A stretch of DNA of 64,000 nucleotides from Flavobacterium jejuense. Its GTDB lineage: Bacteria; Bacteroidota; Bacteroidia; Flavobacteriales; Flavobacteriaceae. The notes beneath the pieces are model-generated. The model was given only the letters and a program-made list of their open reading frames with translations, ran no database searches and had not been told where the DNA came from. How positions within the stretch are numbered: position 1 is the first letter of the stretch; each line of letters opens with the position of its first letter. Shown here one piece after another: positions 25,549 through 34,707 of this stretch. Made by a program: the position numbers and the translations under genes. The stretch lies in contig NZ_VEVQ02000001.1 in the NCBI RefSeq assembly GCF_006491595.2, positions 186,001 to 250,000 on the forward strand. Direction: 5' to 3'.

Positions 25549-25590
25549 TAGTCTTTTATCTCTCTTCTTGCCTGTTTCTTCTAACTTCTA
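25549..25590 (-). repeat. pyrimidine-rich flank right of the four-helix gene
   Basis: Reading the minus strand it contains AGAAGAAACAGGCAAGAAG and AAAAGACTA, resembling the left flank in inverted orientation. Confidence 0.4.
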
Positions 25591-26775
25591 CTTTAAAAAC
25601 TCATAAATTCCTGCTGTTCCTTGTCCGGTTCCGACACACATGGTTACCATTCCGTATTTTGCATTCCCACGCTTGCGCATTTCGTCAAACAATTGAACTG
25701 ATAATTTAGCTCCTGTACAACCTAGAGGATGTCCTAAAGCAATAGCTCCACCATTTACATTTACGATATCTGGATTTAATCCTAATTCACGAACAACAGC
25801 TAATGATTGTGATGCGAAAGCTTCGTTAAGTTCAATTAAATCTATGTCTGCCTGTTTTAAGCCAGCTTGTTTTAAGGCTTTTGGAATAGCTTTCACTGGT
25901 CCAATACCCATGATTCTTGGTTCAACTCCTGCAGAAGCAAAGTTTACTAATCTTGCGATTGGTTCAAGATTTAATTCTTTTACCATTTCTTCGCTCATTA
26001 CTAAAACAAATGCAGCACCATCACTCATTTGTGAAGAGTTACCAGCAGTTACACTACCATCAGCAGCAAATACAGGTCGTAAATTTGCTAAAGCTGCTAC
26101 AGAAGTACCAGCTCTTGGTCCTTCATCTTTATTTACTATGTAAGAACGCGTTTCTTTTTTACCGTTTTCGTTTACGAAAGTTTCTTCTACTGTGATAGGA
26201 ACAATTTGGTCATCAAATCTACCTTCCGCTTGTGCTTTTAAAGCTTTCATATGAGAATGATAAGCAAACTCATCTTGATCTTCACGAGAAACATTGAATT
26301 GTTTTGCAACAGCTTCAGCCGTTAATCCCATTCCCCAGTAGTAATCTTCATGCCCTTCTTTAGATACTTTATAATCTGGAGTTGGTTTGTAACCACCCAT
26401 TGGAATATAACTCATACTTTCTGCACCACCAGCGATGATACAATCTGCCATTCCGGATTGAATTTTAGCTGTAGCCATTCCGATAGTTTCGATTCCAGAA
26501 GCACAATATCTGTTTACTGTAACTCCAGGAACATCTTCTACTTTTAATCCCATTAATGAAATTAAACGCGCTACATTAAGTCCTTGTTCTGCTTCAGGCA
26601 TTGCATTACCAACCATAACATCGTCAATGCGAGTTTTATCAAAATTTGGTAATTCTTTCATCATGTATTCAATTGTTTCAGCAGCCAATTCATCTGGTCT
26701 TTTGAAACGAAAAACGCCTTTTGGTGCTTTACCAACTGCCGTTCTATATGCTTTTACTATATATGCTGTTTTCAT
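25588..26775 (-). CDS. fadA: acetyl-CoA C-acyltransferase (3-ketoacyl-CoA thiolase)
   Basis: 395 residues. All three thiolase signatures are present: the nucleophile Cys in NRYCASGIETI, NVNGGAIALGHPLGCTGA with the active-site His, and the C-terminal MCVGTGQGTAGIYE with the second Cys. It cleaves 3-ketoacyl-CoA with CoA in the last step of beta-oxidation. It follows fadN by only 4 bases and should form the trifunctional-type complex with it. Confidence 0.95.
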   Translation of the reverse strand: MKTAYIVKAYRTAVGKAPKGVFRFKRPDELAAETIEYMMKELPNFDKTRIDDVMVGNAMPEAEQGLNVARLISLMGLKVEDVPGVTVNRYCASGIETIGMATAKIQSGMADCIIAGGAESMSYIPMGGYKPTPDYKVSKEGHEDYYWGMGLTAEAVAKQFNVSREDQDEFAYHSHMKALKAQAEGRFDDQIVPITVEETFVNENGKKETRSYIVNKDEGPRAGTSVAALANLRPVFAADGSVTAGNSSQMSDGAAFVLVMSEEMVKELNLEPIARLVNFASAGVEPRIMGIGPVKAIPKALKQAGLKQADIDLIELNEAFASQSLAVVRELGLNPDIVNVNGGAIALGHPLGCTGAKLSVQLFDEMRKRGNAKYGMVTMCVGTGQGTAGIYEFLK

Positions 26776-26779
26776 AATA

Positions 26780-29170
26780 TTAATTTCTTAATGGTTTTCC
26801 TTTAGTTAACATGTGTTGGATTCTCTCTAAAGATTTTCTCTCACCTGTTAGTGATAAAAAGGCTTCTCTTTCTAAGTCTAATAAGTATTGTTCCGTTACC
26901 ATTGTTGGTTCAGATAAATCGCCACCAGCCATTACATAAGCTAATTTATTTGCAATTTTCTTATCGTGTTCCGAAATATATTTACCAGCTTCCATACTAT
27001 CTGTTCCAACTAAGAACATACCTAAAGCTTGTTTACCAAGAACTCTAACATCTTTTCTTTTTGGAGCTTGGGTGTAACCTAATTCAGCCATTTGTAACGC
27101 TACTTGCTTAGCTGTTGCAATTTGACGGTCTTTATTTACAACTACTAAATCTCTTCCTTTTTGTAATACACCTAAATCAAATGCTTCGTAAGCAGAAGTT
27201 GCCACTTTTGCCATACCTACTGTTAAGAAGTATTCTTGTAAAACGTTTAATTCCACATCATTTTTACGGAAAAGGTCAGAAGCTCTTAAAGCCATTTCTT
27301 TAGAACCACCACCACCAGGAATTACACCAACTCCAAATTCTACTAAACCAATATAAGTTTCAGCAGCAGCTACAGCTCTGTCAGCGTGCATTGTAAGTTC
27401 ACAACCACCACCAAGTGTCATTCCATGAGGAGCAGCAATAACTGGAATTGCAGAATAACGACAACGCATCATCGTGTCTTGAAACATTTTGATAGCCATG
27501 TTTAATTCATCATATTCTTGCTCAACAGCCATCATGAAAATCATTCCTAAATTAGCTCCTACAGAGAAATTTGTTCCTTGATTTCCGATTACTAATCCAT
27601 TATATTCTTTTTCAGCAATATCAATTGCTTTGTTAATCCCTTGTAAAACTCCAGCTCCGATAGAATTCATTTTTGAAGTAAATTCTAAATTTATAATTCC
27701 GTCGCCTAAATCTGTAATGATAGAATCGCTGTTGTTCCAAACTTTTTTACTTTCACGAATATTATTTAAGAGGATGAAGGCATCTTGACCAGGAATTTTT
27801 TCTACTTTTTTGTTTGTGATCGAGTAGTAGTAAGTTGCTCCCTCTTTTATAGAATAAAAAGAAGATATTCCAGAAGTTAGCATTTCAGTAACCCAAGTTG
27901 CTGGTGCATAACCTTCTGCTTTCATTAATTCGATTCCTTTTTCAACACCTATAGCATCCCAAATTTCGAATGGACCATTTTCCCAACCGAAACCAGCTTT
28001 CATGGCATCATCGATTTTATAGAAATCTTCTGTGATTTCAGGAATTCTGTTTGAACAGTATTGGAACATAGAAGAAAAGTTTTTTCTATAAAACTCACCC
28101 GCTTTGTCTTTTCCTTTTACTAAAACTTTGAATCTATCAATTGGTTTATCAATTGGTTTTGTTAATTCTAATGTAGCAAAAGAAGCTTTTTTACCAGCTC
28201 TATATTCTAAAGTATCTAAATCTAATGTTAGAATTTCTTTCCCTTCTTTTTTGTAAAAACCTTGACCTGTTTTGCTACCTAACCATTTGTTTTCCATCAT
28301 CGTGTTCACAAATGCAGGTAATTTGAATAATTCATGAGACTCGTCATTTGGACAATTTTCATAAATTCCGTTGGCTACGTGAACTAATGTGTCTAAACCA
28401 ACCACATCAACAGTTCTGAAAGTAGCCGATTTGGGTCTACCAATTACAGGTCCAGTTAATTTGTCCACTTCTTCAACTGTTAATCCCATTTCTTTTACTT
28501 GATGAAATAAACTTTGGATTCCAAAAATTCCAATTCTGTTTCCAATAAAAGCAGGAGTATCTTTAGCTACAACTGAAGTTTTTCCTAAGAACTTTTCTCC
28601 ATAACCATTTAAGAAATCCAATACTTCTTGTGATGTTTTTGGTCCAGGAATGATTTCAAATAATTTCAAATAACGAGCAGGGTTGAAGAAGTGCGTTCCG
28701 CAGAAATGTTTCTGGAAATCTTCGCTTCTATCTTCACTCATAAAATGAATTGGAATACCAGAAGTATTAGAAGTAATTAAAGTACCTGGTTTTCTGAATT
28801 TTTCAACTTGTTCAAAAACTAATTTTTTAATATCTAGTCTTTCTACAACTACTTCTATAATCCAATCAGCAGTTGCGATTTTATCCATATCATCCGTTGT
28901 ATTACCAGTAGTAATTCTATTGGCAAAACTTGGATGATAAATAGGTGAGGGCTTCGATTTTAAAGCATTGGTTAAATGTTCATTAACTAAACGATTTCTT
29001 ACTGCTTTACTTTCTAAAGTCAATCCTTTTTTTTGTTCTGCATCTGTTAATTCTCTTGGAACAATGTCTAGAAGTAAAACTTCCACACCAATGTTAGCAA
29101 AATGACAAGCAATTCCGCTTCCCATAATTCCAGAACCAATAACAGCAACTTTTTTAATATTACGTTTCAT
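26780..29170 (-). CDS. fadN: 3-hydroxyacyl-CoA dehydrogenase / enoyl-CoA hydratase
   Basis: 796 residues. The NAD-binding domain comes first (VAVIGSGIMGSGIACHFANIG), followed by NTSGIPIHFMS and the HAD C-domain (FIGNRIGIFGIQSLFHQV). The crotonase half is at the C-terminus (about 490-690), with NFSVGANLG and GMTLGGGCELTMHADR. This order is the reverse of E. coli FadB and equals Bacillus FadN (about 790 residues). It catalyses hydration and oxidation in beta-oxidation. Downstream of marR by 8 bases. Confidence 0.92.
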   Translation of the reverse strand: MKRNIKKVAVIGSGIMGSGIACHFANIGVEVLLLDIVPRELTDAEQKKGLTLESKAVRNRLVNEHLTNALKSKPSPIYHPSFANRITTGNTTDDMDKIATADWIIEVVVERLDIKKLVFEQVEKFRKPGTLITSNTSGIPIHFMSEDRSEDFQKHFCGTHFFNPARYLKLFEIIPGPKTSQEVLDFLNGYGEKFLGKTSVVAKDTPAFIGNRIGIFGIQSLFHQVKEMGLTVEEVDKLTGPVIGRPKSATFRTVDVVGLDTLVHVANGIYENCPNDESHELFKLPAFVNTMMENKWLGSKTGQGFYKKEGKEILTLDLDTLEYRAGKKASFATLELTKPIDKPIDRFKVLVKGKDKAGEFYRKNFSSMFQYCSNRIPEITEDFYKIDDAMKAGFGWENGPFEIWDAIGVEKGIELMKAEGYAPATWVTEMLTSGISSFYSIKEGATYYYSITNKKVEKIPGQDAFILLNNIRESKKVWNNSDSIITDLGDGIINLEFTSKMNSIGAGVLQGINKAIDIAEKEYNGLVIGNQGTNFSVGANLGMIFMMAVEQEYDELNMAIKMFQDTMMRCRYSAIPVIAAPHGMTLGGGCELTMHADRAVAAAETYIGLVEFGVGVIPGGGGSKEMALRASDLFRKNDVELNVLQEYFLTVGMAKVATSAYEAFDLGVLQKGRDLVVVNKDRQIATAKQVALQMAELGYTQAPKRKDVRVLGKQALGMFLVGTDSMEAGKYISEHDKKIANKLAYVMAGGDLSEPTMVTEQYLLDLEREAFLSLTGERKSLERIQHMLTKGKPLRN

Positions 29171-29178
29171 ATACCTGG

Positions 29179-29637
29179 TTATAATTTGTTTTCAAATTCG
29201 TTTTCTGTGTAAATTTTTTTATCAGCAATTAACTCATTAATAATTTCAGCAACTTCCATAAAGTGTATTAGTTTCTCTTCAGAAACATGTTCTTTTATAG
29301 TTTCATTAAATTTTAATACAGTTTTCTTGGACAATTCTCTTTTTTCTTGTCCTTCATTAGTTAATTGAATAATAACACCTCTACCATCAGAAGGATTTTT
29401 TTTTCGACTTATTAAGCCTTTTTCTTCCATAGATTTTAATGTTCTAGTAAGGCTTGTAGCTTCCATTCCCATCTTAGGGCCTAGCATGGTAGAAGGAGTA
29501 CCTTTATCTTTTTCAATACTAAGCAATGTAAACCCTGTAGCCATGGTTGCTCCATATTTTGAAGCTTCTTCATTATACATTCTAGCAACAGCTTGCCAAG
29601 TTGCCCTTAGTACATAATCTATTGTTTTATCTTTCAT
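29179..29637 (-). CDS. MarR-family transcriptional regulator of the fad genes
   Basis: 152 residues with a winged helix: LLSIEKDKGTPSTMLGPKMG, TSLTRTLKSMEEKGLISRKKNPSDGR (quoted in pieces) with the wing Asp-Gly-Arg, typical of MarR. First gene of the fad operon. A perfect 26-bp palindrome lies directly upstream over the promoter, and a second one lies before the acyl-CoA synthetase, so it probably represses both units and responds to acyl-CoA or fatty acid. The ligand is inferred from context. Confidence 0.9.
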   Translation of the reverse strand: MKDKTIDYVLRATWQAVARMYNEEASKYGATMATGFTLLSIEKDKGTPSTMLGPKMGMEATSLTRTLKSMEEKGLISRKKNPSDGRGVIIQLTNEGQEKRELSKKTVLKFNETIKEHVSEEKLIHFMEVAEIINELIADKKIYTENEFENKL

Positions 29638-29653
29638 AAAATGAATATAATTT

Positions 29654-29661
29654 CAAAGGTA
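29654..29661 (-). promoter_or_regulatory. -7 element TACCTTTG of the marR-fad operon
   Basis: Perfect TAnnTTTG on the minus strand, 4 bases downstream of the palindrome at 29666-29691, so a bound repressor would cover the region between -12 and about -37. Confidence 0.6.
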
Positions 29662-29665
29662 ATAA

Positions 29666-29691
29666 AAAATACTATGCATGCATAGTATTTT
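29666..29691. promoter_or_regulatory. 26-bp perfect palindrome, MarR operator 1
   Basis: Perfect dyad centred at 29678/29679 with core ACTATGCATGCATAGT and AT arms. It overlaps the marR promoter, as expected for autoregulation. Confidence 0.78.
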
Positions 29692-29734
29692 GTGTTTTTT
29701 TTATTTTTTATTTTTGAGTAAAATAGTGGATGCA

Positions 29735-29762
29735 TAAAAAAAGCCCACATTTAAGTAGGCTT
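29735..29762 (-). terminator. terminator of the acyl-CoA synthetase gene
   Basis: On the minus strand GCCTAC...GTGGGC followed by TTTTTTT, just below the stop codon; one mismatch in the stem. Confidence 0.7.
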
Positions 29763-29769
29763 CTTAATA

Positions 29770-31542
29770 TTATCCATAAATTTTTGTATATAAATTTCTA
29801 TAATTCCCAATAATAATCTTTCTTTTTAATTTCATTGTAGGTGTTAAGTGACCTCCTTCAATTGACCAAATATCAGGTGTTAGTTCAAAACGTTTTACTT
29901 TTTCCCAGTTTCCAAATTTTTCATTCGCATGATCAACTTCTTCTTGAATTCTATCAATTACACTTTGATTAGCTACGATTTCTTCATTTGTTGTTCCAAT
30001 TGAAATATTTTTACGATTTGCCCAATCTTTAATAAAATCAAAATTAGGTTGTATAAAAGCTGCAGGCATTTTTTCTCCATCACCTATAACCATTATTTGT
30101 TCTATAAATCTAGATTGCTTAAAAGTGTTTTCTAAAATCTGTGGAGCTACATATTTTCCACCAGAGGTTTTAAACATTTCTTTTTTTCGATCTGTAATCT
30201 TTAAGAAGCCATCTGCATCTATTTCTCCAATATCTCCAGTATGGAAATAACCATTTTCTAAAACTTCTTTAGTTTTTTCTTCATCTTTATAATAGCCTAA
30301 CATGACATTTGGCCCTTTACAAAGAATTTCTCCATCTTCAGCAATCTTTACATCTATGCCTTCAAGAACTTTCCCAACACTACCTATTCTAAAACCAGAA
30401 CCTTTCATTACATTAACAGAAATTACGGGTGAAGTTTCTGTTAAGCCGTAACCTTCCATTACGGGGATATTGGCAGCACAAAAAACTTTAGTAAGTCTTG
30501 TTTGAAGAGCGGCACTTCCACAAACTAATAATTCTAATTGACCACCTAAACCTTCTTGCCATTTTGAAAAAATTAGTTTTCTTGCCATTTTTAATTTGAG
30601 TTCATACCAAAACCCGTTTTCTCCGTATGGTTTGTAATCCATTCCTAGATCTAATGCCCAGAAAAATAATTTCTTTTTTATTCCTGTTAAATCTGTTCCT
30701 TTAGCATATATTTTATCATATACTTTTTCAAGTAGTCTTGGTACTACTGTCATGACATGAGGTTTAACTTCTTTTAAGTTATCACTCATTTTTTCAATAC
30801 TTTCAGCAAAATAGACTGAAATACCATGATATTGGTATAAATACAAAAGCATTCTTTCAAAAATATGACAAATTGGTAAAAAACTTAAAGCAATAGAGTC
30901 TCCATCTCTAAGAGGAACTCTCGGAGAACTCATTAATACGTCTGTTACTATGTTTTCATGAGACAACATAACTCCTTTTGGTCTACCAGTTGTTCCAGAT
31001 GTATAGATTATAGTTGCTAAATCTGTAGTTAAAACATTGTTTTTTCTATCTTCAACAACATCTTGATTGGATTCATCTGTACCTAATTCTAATATTTCTT
31101 TCCAACTTTTACACCCTTTGACATCATTAAAAGAATATACTTCTTTTAAAGTTGGAACGTTTTTTCTAATTGAATTTAGTTTATCAAAAACTTCTTGATC
31201 AGAAACAAAACAATAAGAGGAACCTGAATGGTTTAAAATATACTCATAATCTTCTTCAGTAATAGTAGGATAAATAGGAACATTCTGAGCACCTGTTTGT
31301 AAAATACCTATATCACAAATATTCCATTCTGTTCTATTATTTGAAGATATAAGAGCTATTTTATCGTTTTTTTGAACCCCTAACCTAATTAAAGCTCTAG
31401 ATACGGTATTGGCTTTCTCTAAATATTCTTTAGTAGAAGTCTTAATCCATTCATTATCATATTTAGTAACTAAAGCATCAGATAAATTATATTTTTCTAA
31501 TTGATAATATGCGAAATCAAAAAGCCGAGTAATTGTAGACAT
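29770..31542 (-). CDS. fadD: long-chain fatty acid--CoA ligase
   Basis: 590 residues, AMP-forming adenylate enzyme. Motifs: IIYTSGTTGRPKGVMLSH (P-loop A3), EGYGLTETSPVIS (A5), YFHTGDIGEIDADGFLKITDRKKEM (A7-A8, in part) and LTPTMKLKRKII near the C-terminus with the catalytic Lys. It activates long-chain fatty acids for the beta-oxidation enzymes encoded next door. It forms a separate transcript with its own terminator and its own MarR-type palindrome about 100 bases upstream. Confidence 0.92.
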   Translation of the reverse strand: MSTITRLFDFAYYQLEKYNLSDALVTKYDNEWIKTSTKEYLEKANTVSRALIRLGVQKNDKIALISSNNRTEWNICDIGILQTGAQNVPIYPTITEEDYEYILNHSGSSYCFVSDQEVFDKLNSIRKNVPTLKEVYSFNDVKGCKSWKEILELGTDESNQDVVEDRKNNVLTTDLATIIYTSGTTGRPKGVMLSHENIVTDVLMSSPRVPLRDGDSIALSFLPICHIFERMLLYLYQYHGISVYFAESIEKMSDNLKEVKPHVMTVVPRLLEKVYDKIYAKGTDLTGIKKKLFFWALDLGMDYKPYGENGFWYELKLKMARKLIFSKWQEGLGGQLELLVCGSAALQTRLTKVFCAANIPVMEGYGLTETSPVISVNVMKGSGFRIGSVGKVLEGIDVKIAEDGEILCKGPNVMLGYYKDEEKTKEVLENGYFHTGDIGEIDADGFLKITDRKKEMFKTSGGKYVAPQILENTFKQSRFIEQIMVIGDGEKMPAAFIQPNFDFIKDWANRKNISIGTTNEEIVANQSVIDRIQEEVDHANEKFGNWEKVKRFELTPDIWSIEGGHLTPTMKLKRKIIIGNYRNLYTKIYG

Positions 31543-31640
31543 ATATTTACTTTTTTTATAGTATGCAAATTATAAAATTATTATTAATTAACCAATTATT
31601 TGTGAATATGTTAAATCTTTTAATTAATTATTTGAAAGTT

Positions 31641-31666
31641 AATATATTATGCATGCATAATATATT
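31641..31666. promoter_or_regulatory. 26-bp perfect palindrome, MarR operator 2
   Basis: Perfect dyad centred at 31653/31654, sharing the core TATGCATGCATA with operator 1. A -7-like TAACTTTC on the minus strand (31634-31641; one mismatch) touches its edge. Confidence 0.76.
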
Positions 31667-31768
31667 GTTTTGATTTTGATTTTTGTTATTAAGTGCCTTA
31701 AAGAAAACTCTTTTTAATCTATTTATAACTTTTTTTTGCAATTTTTTTAAAAATTTGCTCTGTCTTAC

Positions 31769-31799
31769 ACCTATTTTTTTTCTAAATATAAAAATAGGT
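31769..31799. repeat. inverted repeat ACCTATTTTT-N11-AAAAATAGGT
   Basis: Perfect 10-bp arms about 110 bases upstream of the LTA-synthase-like gene. Could be an operator or an RNA hairpin; no T run follows. Confidence 0.45.
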
Positions 31800-31908
31800 T
31801 AGAATTCACAAATCTAAATTTATTAAAAAAATCAAATACAATGTTAAAAGTTTATCTTCCGCCATATTATTGTTATTTTTGCAATAAATTTTTATTAAAG
31901 AGTTATTG

Positions 31909-33849
31909 ATGAAATCATTTTTTAGGTTAGAAGAGTATAAAGTTTTATTGTATAGAATTTTGTTAGTTTATTTTTTTTATTTTGTAGCAAGAATACTATT
32001 CTATTTTTATAATTCAGATATAGTTGAAGTAAGTTCTATTTTTGAGTTTCTAAAAATTACCTATCATGGATTAGCATTTGATACAACTGCAATCTTATAT
32101 ATAAACGGACTTTTTATTTTATTATCAATTTTACCATTTTTTATAAATACGAAACCATTTTATCAAAATTTACTATTTTGGTTGTATTTCATAAGTAATT
32201 TGATTTTTTACGCATTAAATTATATAGACTTTATATATTATAAATATAATTTTTCGAGATTAACATTAGCTGCTTGGGATATTGTTAAGCATGAAGAATC
32301 AAAAGGAGATATGTTTTTTCGTTTTTTATTGACTTATTGGCACGTGTTTGTAATCTATGTTATAGTTGCTGCTCTATGGATATTTTTATACAAAAAAGTA
32401 AAAATTAAACATAACTTGAGAGAAGATTCTAGGTTTAAATATATAATAAAATCAGTAATAGGAGTTTTGATAATTGCAACTTTAAGTGTTGGAGGAATAA
32501 GGGGAGACTTTAAAAAAAGTACTAGGCCTATTAATTTAGTTGATGCCAATAGACATGTAAAAAAAATCAAACAAGCTGATTTAGTTTTAAATTCTCCGTT
32601 TACTTTTTTAAGAACAATTCGAGTAAATTCTTTTAAAAAACAAAATTTCAATGTTTCTAAAGAAGTGATTGAGGAAAATTTTAAGCCTATTAAATTTTAT
32701 AATTCAAATGATCCTTCTAAACCTAATATTGTTTTAGTTATAACAGAGAGTATGGGTAGAGAGTATATTGGAGCATTTAATAAAAATGCAGGTATAAAAG
32801 ACTATGTAAGTTATACTCCTTTTTTAGACTCTTTGGCACAACATAGTATGATTTATACTAATGCTTATTCAAATGGTTATAAATCGATTCATGGAATGTC
32901 TTCTATTATTTCAGGAATACCTTCTTTTAAAGATGCTTTTACTTCTTCTCCTTATGCACAACAAAAGATTGAATCTATGGTTTCTTGTTTAAATAGTGAA
33001 GGTTACGATACTTCTTTTTTTCATGGTGCACCAAATGGTTCAATGGGCTTTTTAGGATATAGTAATATATTAGGTTTCGATCATTATTATGGTAAGACAG
33101 AATATGGTAATGATGCTGATTTTGATGGTTCATGGGGAATTTGGGATGAACCATTTCTACAATTTATGAATGCTACAATAAGTAAAAAAAAGCAACCGTT
33201 TTTTAGTACTGTTTTTACAGTTACTTCTCATGAACCTTATGTTATTCCTGAAAAATATGATGGTAAGTTTCCAAAAGGAAATGTTCAAATGCATCAATGT
33301 GTAGGTTATACGGATTTTGCGTTTAAGAAGTTTTTTGAGGCAGCTAAGAAAGAGCCCTGGTTCTCTAATACTATTTTTATAATAACAGCGGATCATTGTA
33401 ATCAGGTAAGTTATAAGGAACATTTCTATGATAATATTATGAATAGAAATGCTGTTCCTATTCTAATTTATAAACCAAATAGTAATTTAATAGGTGAGAA
33501 CAATGAAATTGCTCAACATATTGATATCTATCCTACAGTTATGGACATGATTGGGTATAATAAACCTTTTAGGAGTTGGGGAAGAAGTTTAGTAACCAAA
33601 CAAAATGATATAGAACCTTATTTGATTAATTATAATTCTAACATCTACTATTTCATGAAAGAAGGTTATATTTGCTTGTTTGATGGTGTTAATGCCATTG
33701 GCTTTTATGATGTAAAAGATGTAACATTGTCAAATAATTTAATAGCCAATAGAAATCAAAAAATGAATGACCTTGAACTTCAGTGTAAAGGGTTTATTCA
33801 AGATTATTTTGATAGAATTTTAGATAAAAACCTTTCAACAGTTAAATAA
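31909..33849 (+). CDS. LTA synthase-family membrane phosphotransferase (sulfatase fold)
   Basis: 646 residues from the ATG at 31909 (a TTG one codon earlier is not preferred). Five membrane helices fill about residues 12-195. A periplasmic alkaline-phosphatase/sulfatase domain follows: NIVLVITESMGREYIG (metal Glu), NGYKSIHGMSSIISG with the candidate Ser nucleophile, SHEPYVIPEKY and FIITADHCNQ. In Gram-negative bacteria such proteins add phosphoglycerol or phosphoethanolamine to glycans or lipids. The substrate here is unknown. It is followed 5 bases later by a Cys-phosphatase gene. Confidence 0.85.
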   Translation: MKSFFRLEEYKVLLYRILLVYFFYFVARILFYFYNSDIVEVSSIFEFLKITYHGLAFDTTAILYINGLFILLSILPFFINTKPFYQNLLFWLYFISNLIFYALNYIDFIYYKYNFSRLTLAAWDIVKHEESKGDMFFRFLLTYWHVFVIYVIVAALWIFLYKKVKIKHNLREDSRFKYIIKSVIGVLIIATLSVGGIRGDFKKSTRPINLVDANRHVKKIKQADLVLNSPFTFLRTIRVNSFKKQNFNVSKEVIEENFKPIKFYNSNDPSKPNIVLVITESMGREYIGAFNKNAGIKDYVSYTPFLDSLAQHSMIYTNAYSNGYKSIHGMSSIISGIPSFKDAFTSSPYAQQKIESMVSCLNSEGYDTSFFHGAPNGSMGFLGYSNILGFDHYYGKTEYGNDADFDGSWGIWDEPFLQFMNATISKKKQPFFSTVFTVTSHEPYVIPEKYDGKFPKGNVQMHQCVGYTDFAFKKFFEAAKKEPWFSNTIFIITADHCNQVSYKEHFYDNIMNRNAVPILIYKPNSNLIGENNEIAQHIDIYPTVMDMIGYNKPFRSWGRSLVTKQNDIEPYLINYNSNIYYFMKEGYICLFDGVNAIGFYDVKDVTLSNNLIANRNQKMNDLELQCKGFIQDYFDRILDKNLSTVK

Positions 33850-33854
33850 AGAAA

Positions 33855-34427
33855 ATGAAAAAGAAAATTTTAATTCTTGTAATAGTAATAGGAGCCATTT
33901 TTGGAGGTAAATACTATTATGATATGAACCTTAATCATAATTTTGAAACGATTACTGAAGGAAAAGTATACAAGAGTGGTGTTATTCCTCCTGATGAATT
34001 ACCTAAATATATAAAAGAACATAATATTAAAAGTGTAGTTGATTTACGTTTTCCAGGTACTGGAGACGATGTAAATAACCCTGAAATTCCTGCTGAATTA
34101 ACGGCAGAGAAAGAGGCTATTGCTAAATTGGATGGTATAAACTATTTTAATAACGGTTCCGATCAAGTCCCAAAAGAACATAATTTAAAGATGTTTTTTG
34201 AGATTATGGACAATCCTGATAATTATCCTGTTTTGATTCATTGTTATCATGGTGTAGGAAGAGCAGAAATGTATTCGGCTTTATATAGAATCGAATATGA
34301 AGGAATGGATCCAAACGAGGCTAGACAGAATACCCGTTTTTTAACAAAATGGAGTTCCTTTGATTTGGGTAAACCAAAAGGTGATTATCTCTTTAATTAT
34401 AAAAGCAGAAAAGATAGTTTAAAGTAA
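33855..34427 (+). CDS. membrane-anchored or exported dual-specificity-type phosphatase
   Basis: 190 residues: an N-terminal hydrophobic helix (about 3-20), then a tyrosine-phosphatase fold with VYKSGVIPPDELPKYI, a general-acid loop around VVDLRFPGTGDD, and the P-loop HCYHGVGRAE with nucleophile Cys130 and the invariant Arg (CX5R). Co-transcribed with the LTA-synthase-like gene. Phosphatases of this class next to phosphoglycerol transferases suggest a job on a phospholipid or phosphoglycan, but protein substrates are possible. Confidence 0.8.
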   Translation: MKKKILILVIVIGAIFGGKYYYDMNLNHNFETITEGKVYKSGVIPPDELPKYIKEHNIKSVVDLRFPGTGDDVNNPEIPAELTAEKEAIAKLDGINYFNNGSDQVPKEHNLKMFFEIMDNPDNYPVLIHCYHGVGRAEMYSALYRIEYEGMDPNEARQNTRFLTKWSSFDLGKPKGDYLFNYKSRKDSLK

Positions 34428-34428
34428 G

Positions 34429-34707
34429 CTATCTTTTCGAAATTTTATTATTGGTAATCTGTCTTTGTAATTTACACTTAAATCTTCCTTCTGAAAAAGA
34501 ACGTAATTTTTCGTGTTTCGTTTTCCGATTTGCAACTCTTTTTCTCCATAATTTATAACTAGAGCGTTTTAATTCTTTTCGCATCAAAGCTTTCGTATTC
34601 ATTTCTGAAAGACCAAATTGAAATAAAATGGCTTCAAAAGGTGTTCTATCTTCCCATGCCATTTCTATTACTCTATTTATTTGTTCAACTGTTAAATTGT
34701 GGTCCAT
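34429..34707 (-). CDS. TIGR03643-family protein
   Basis: 92 residues; the N-terminal two thirds read LTVEQINRVIEMAWEDRTPFEAI and FGLSEMNTKALMRKELKRSSYKLWRKRV (in pieces), the typical sequence of the TIGR03643 family. The tail is very basic, so nucleic-acid binding is plausible. Family members often lie near photolyase/cryptochrome genes, none of which is visible here. Its start overlaps the end of the preceding gene by 23 bases. Convergent with the phosphatase gene, one base apart. Confidence 0.85.
   Translation of the reverse strand: MDHNLTVEQINRVIEMAWEDRTPFEAILFQFGLSEMNTKALMRKELKRSSYKLWRKRVANRKTKHEKLRSFSEGRFKCKLQRQITNNKISKR

Larger units (their letters stand above)
31543..31908. other. 366-base divergent control region fadD / LTA-synthase gene
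   Basis: Contains the MarR palindrome at 31641-31666 and a 10-bp perfect inverted repeat at 31769-31799. No ORF or RNA gene seen. Confidence 0.55.

Noticed and set aside
25844-27303. Several plus-strand ORFs inside fadA and fadN
   Set aside because: They are antisense shadows of strongly conserved enzymes and show no domain or start signal.
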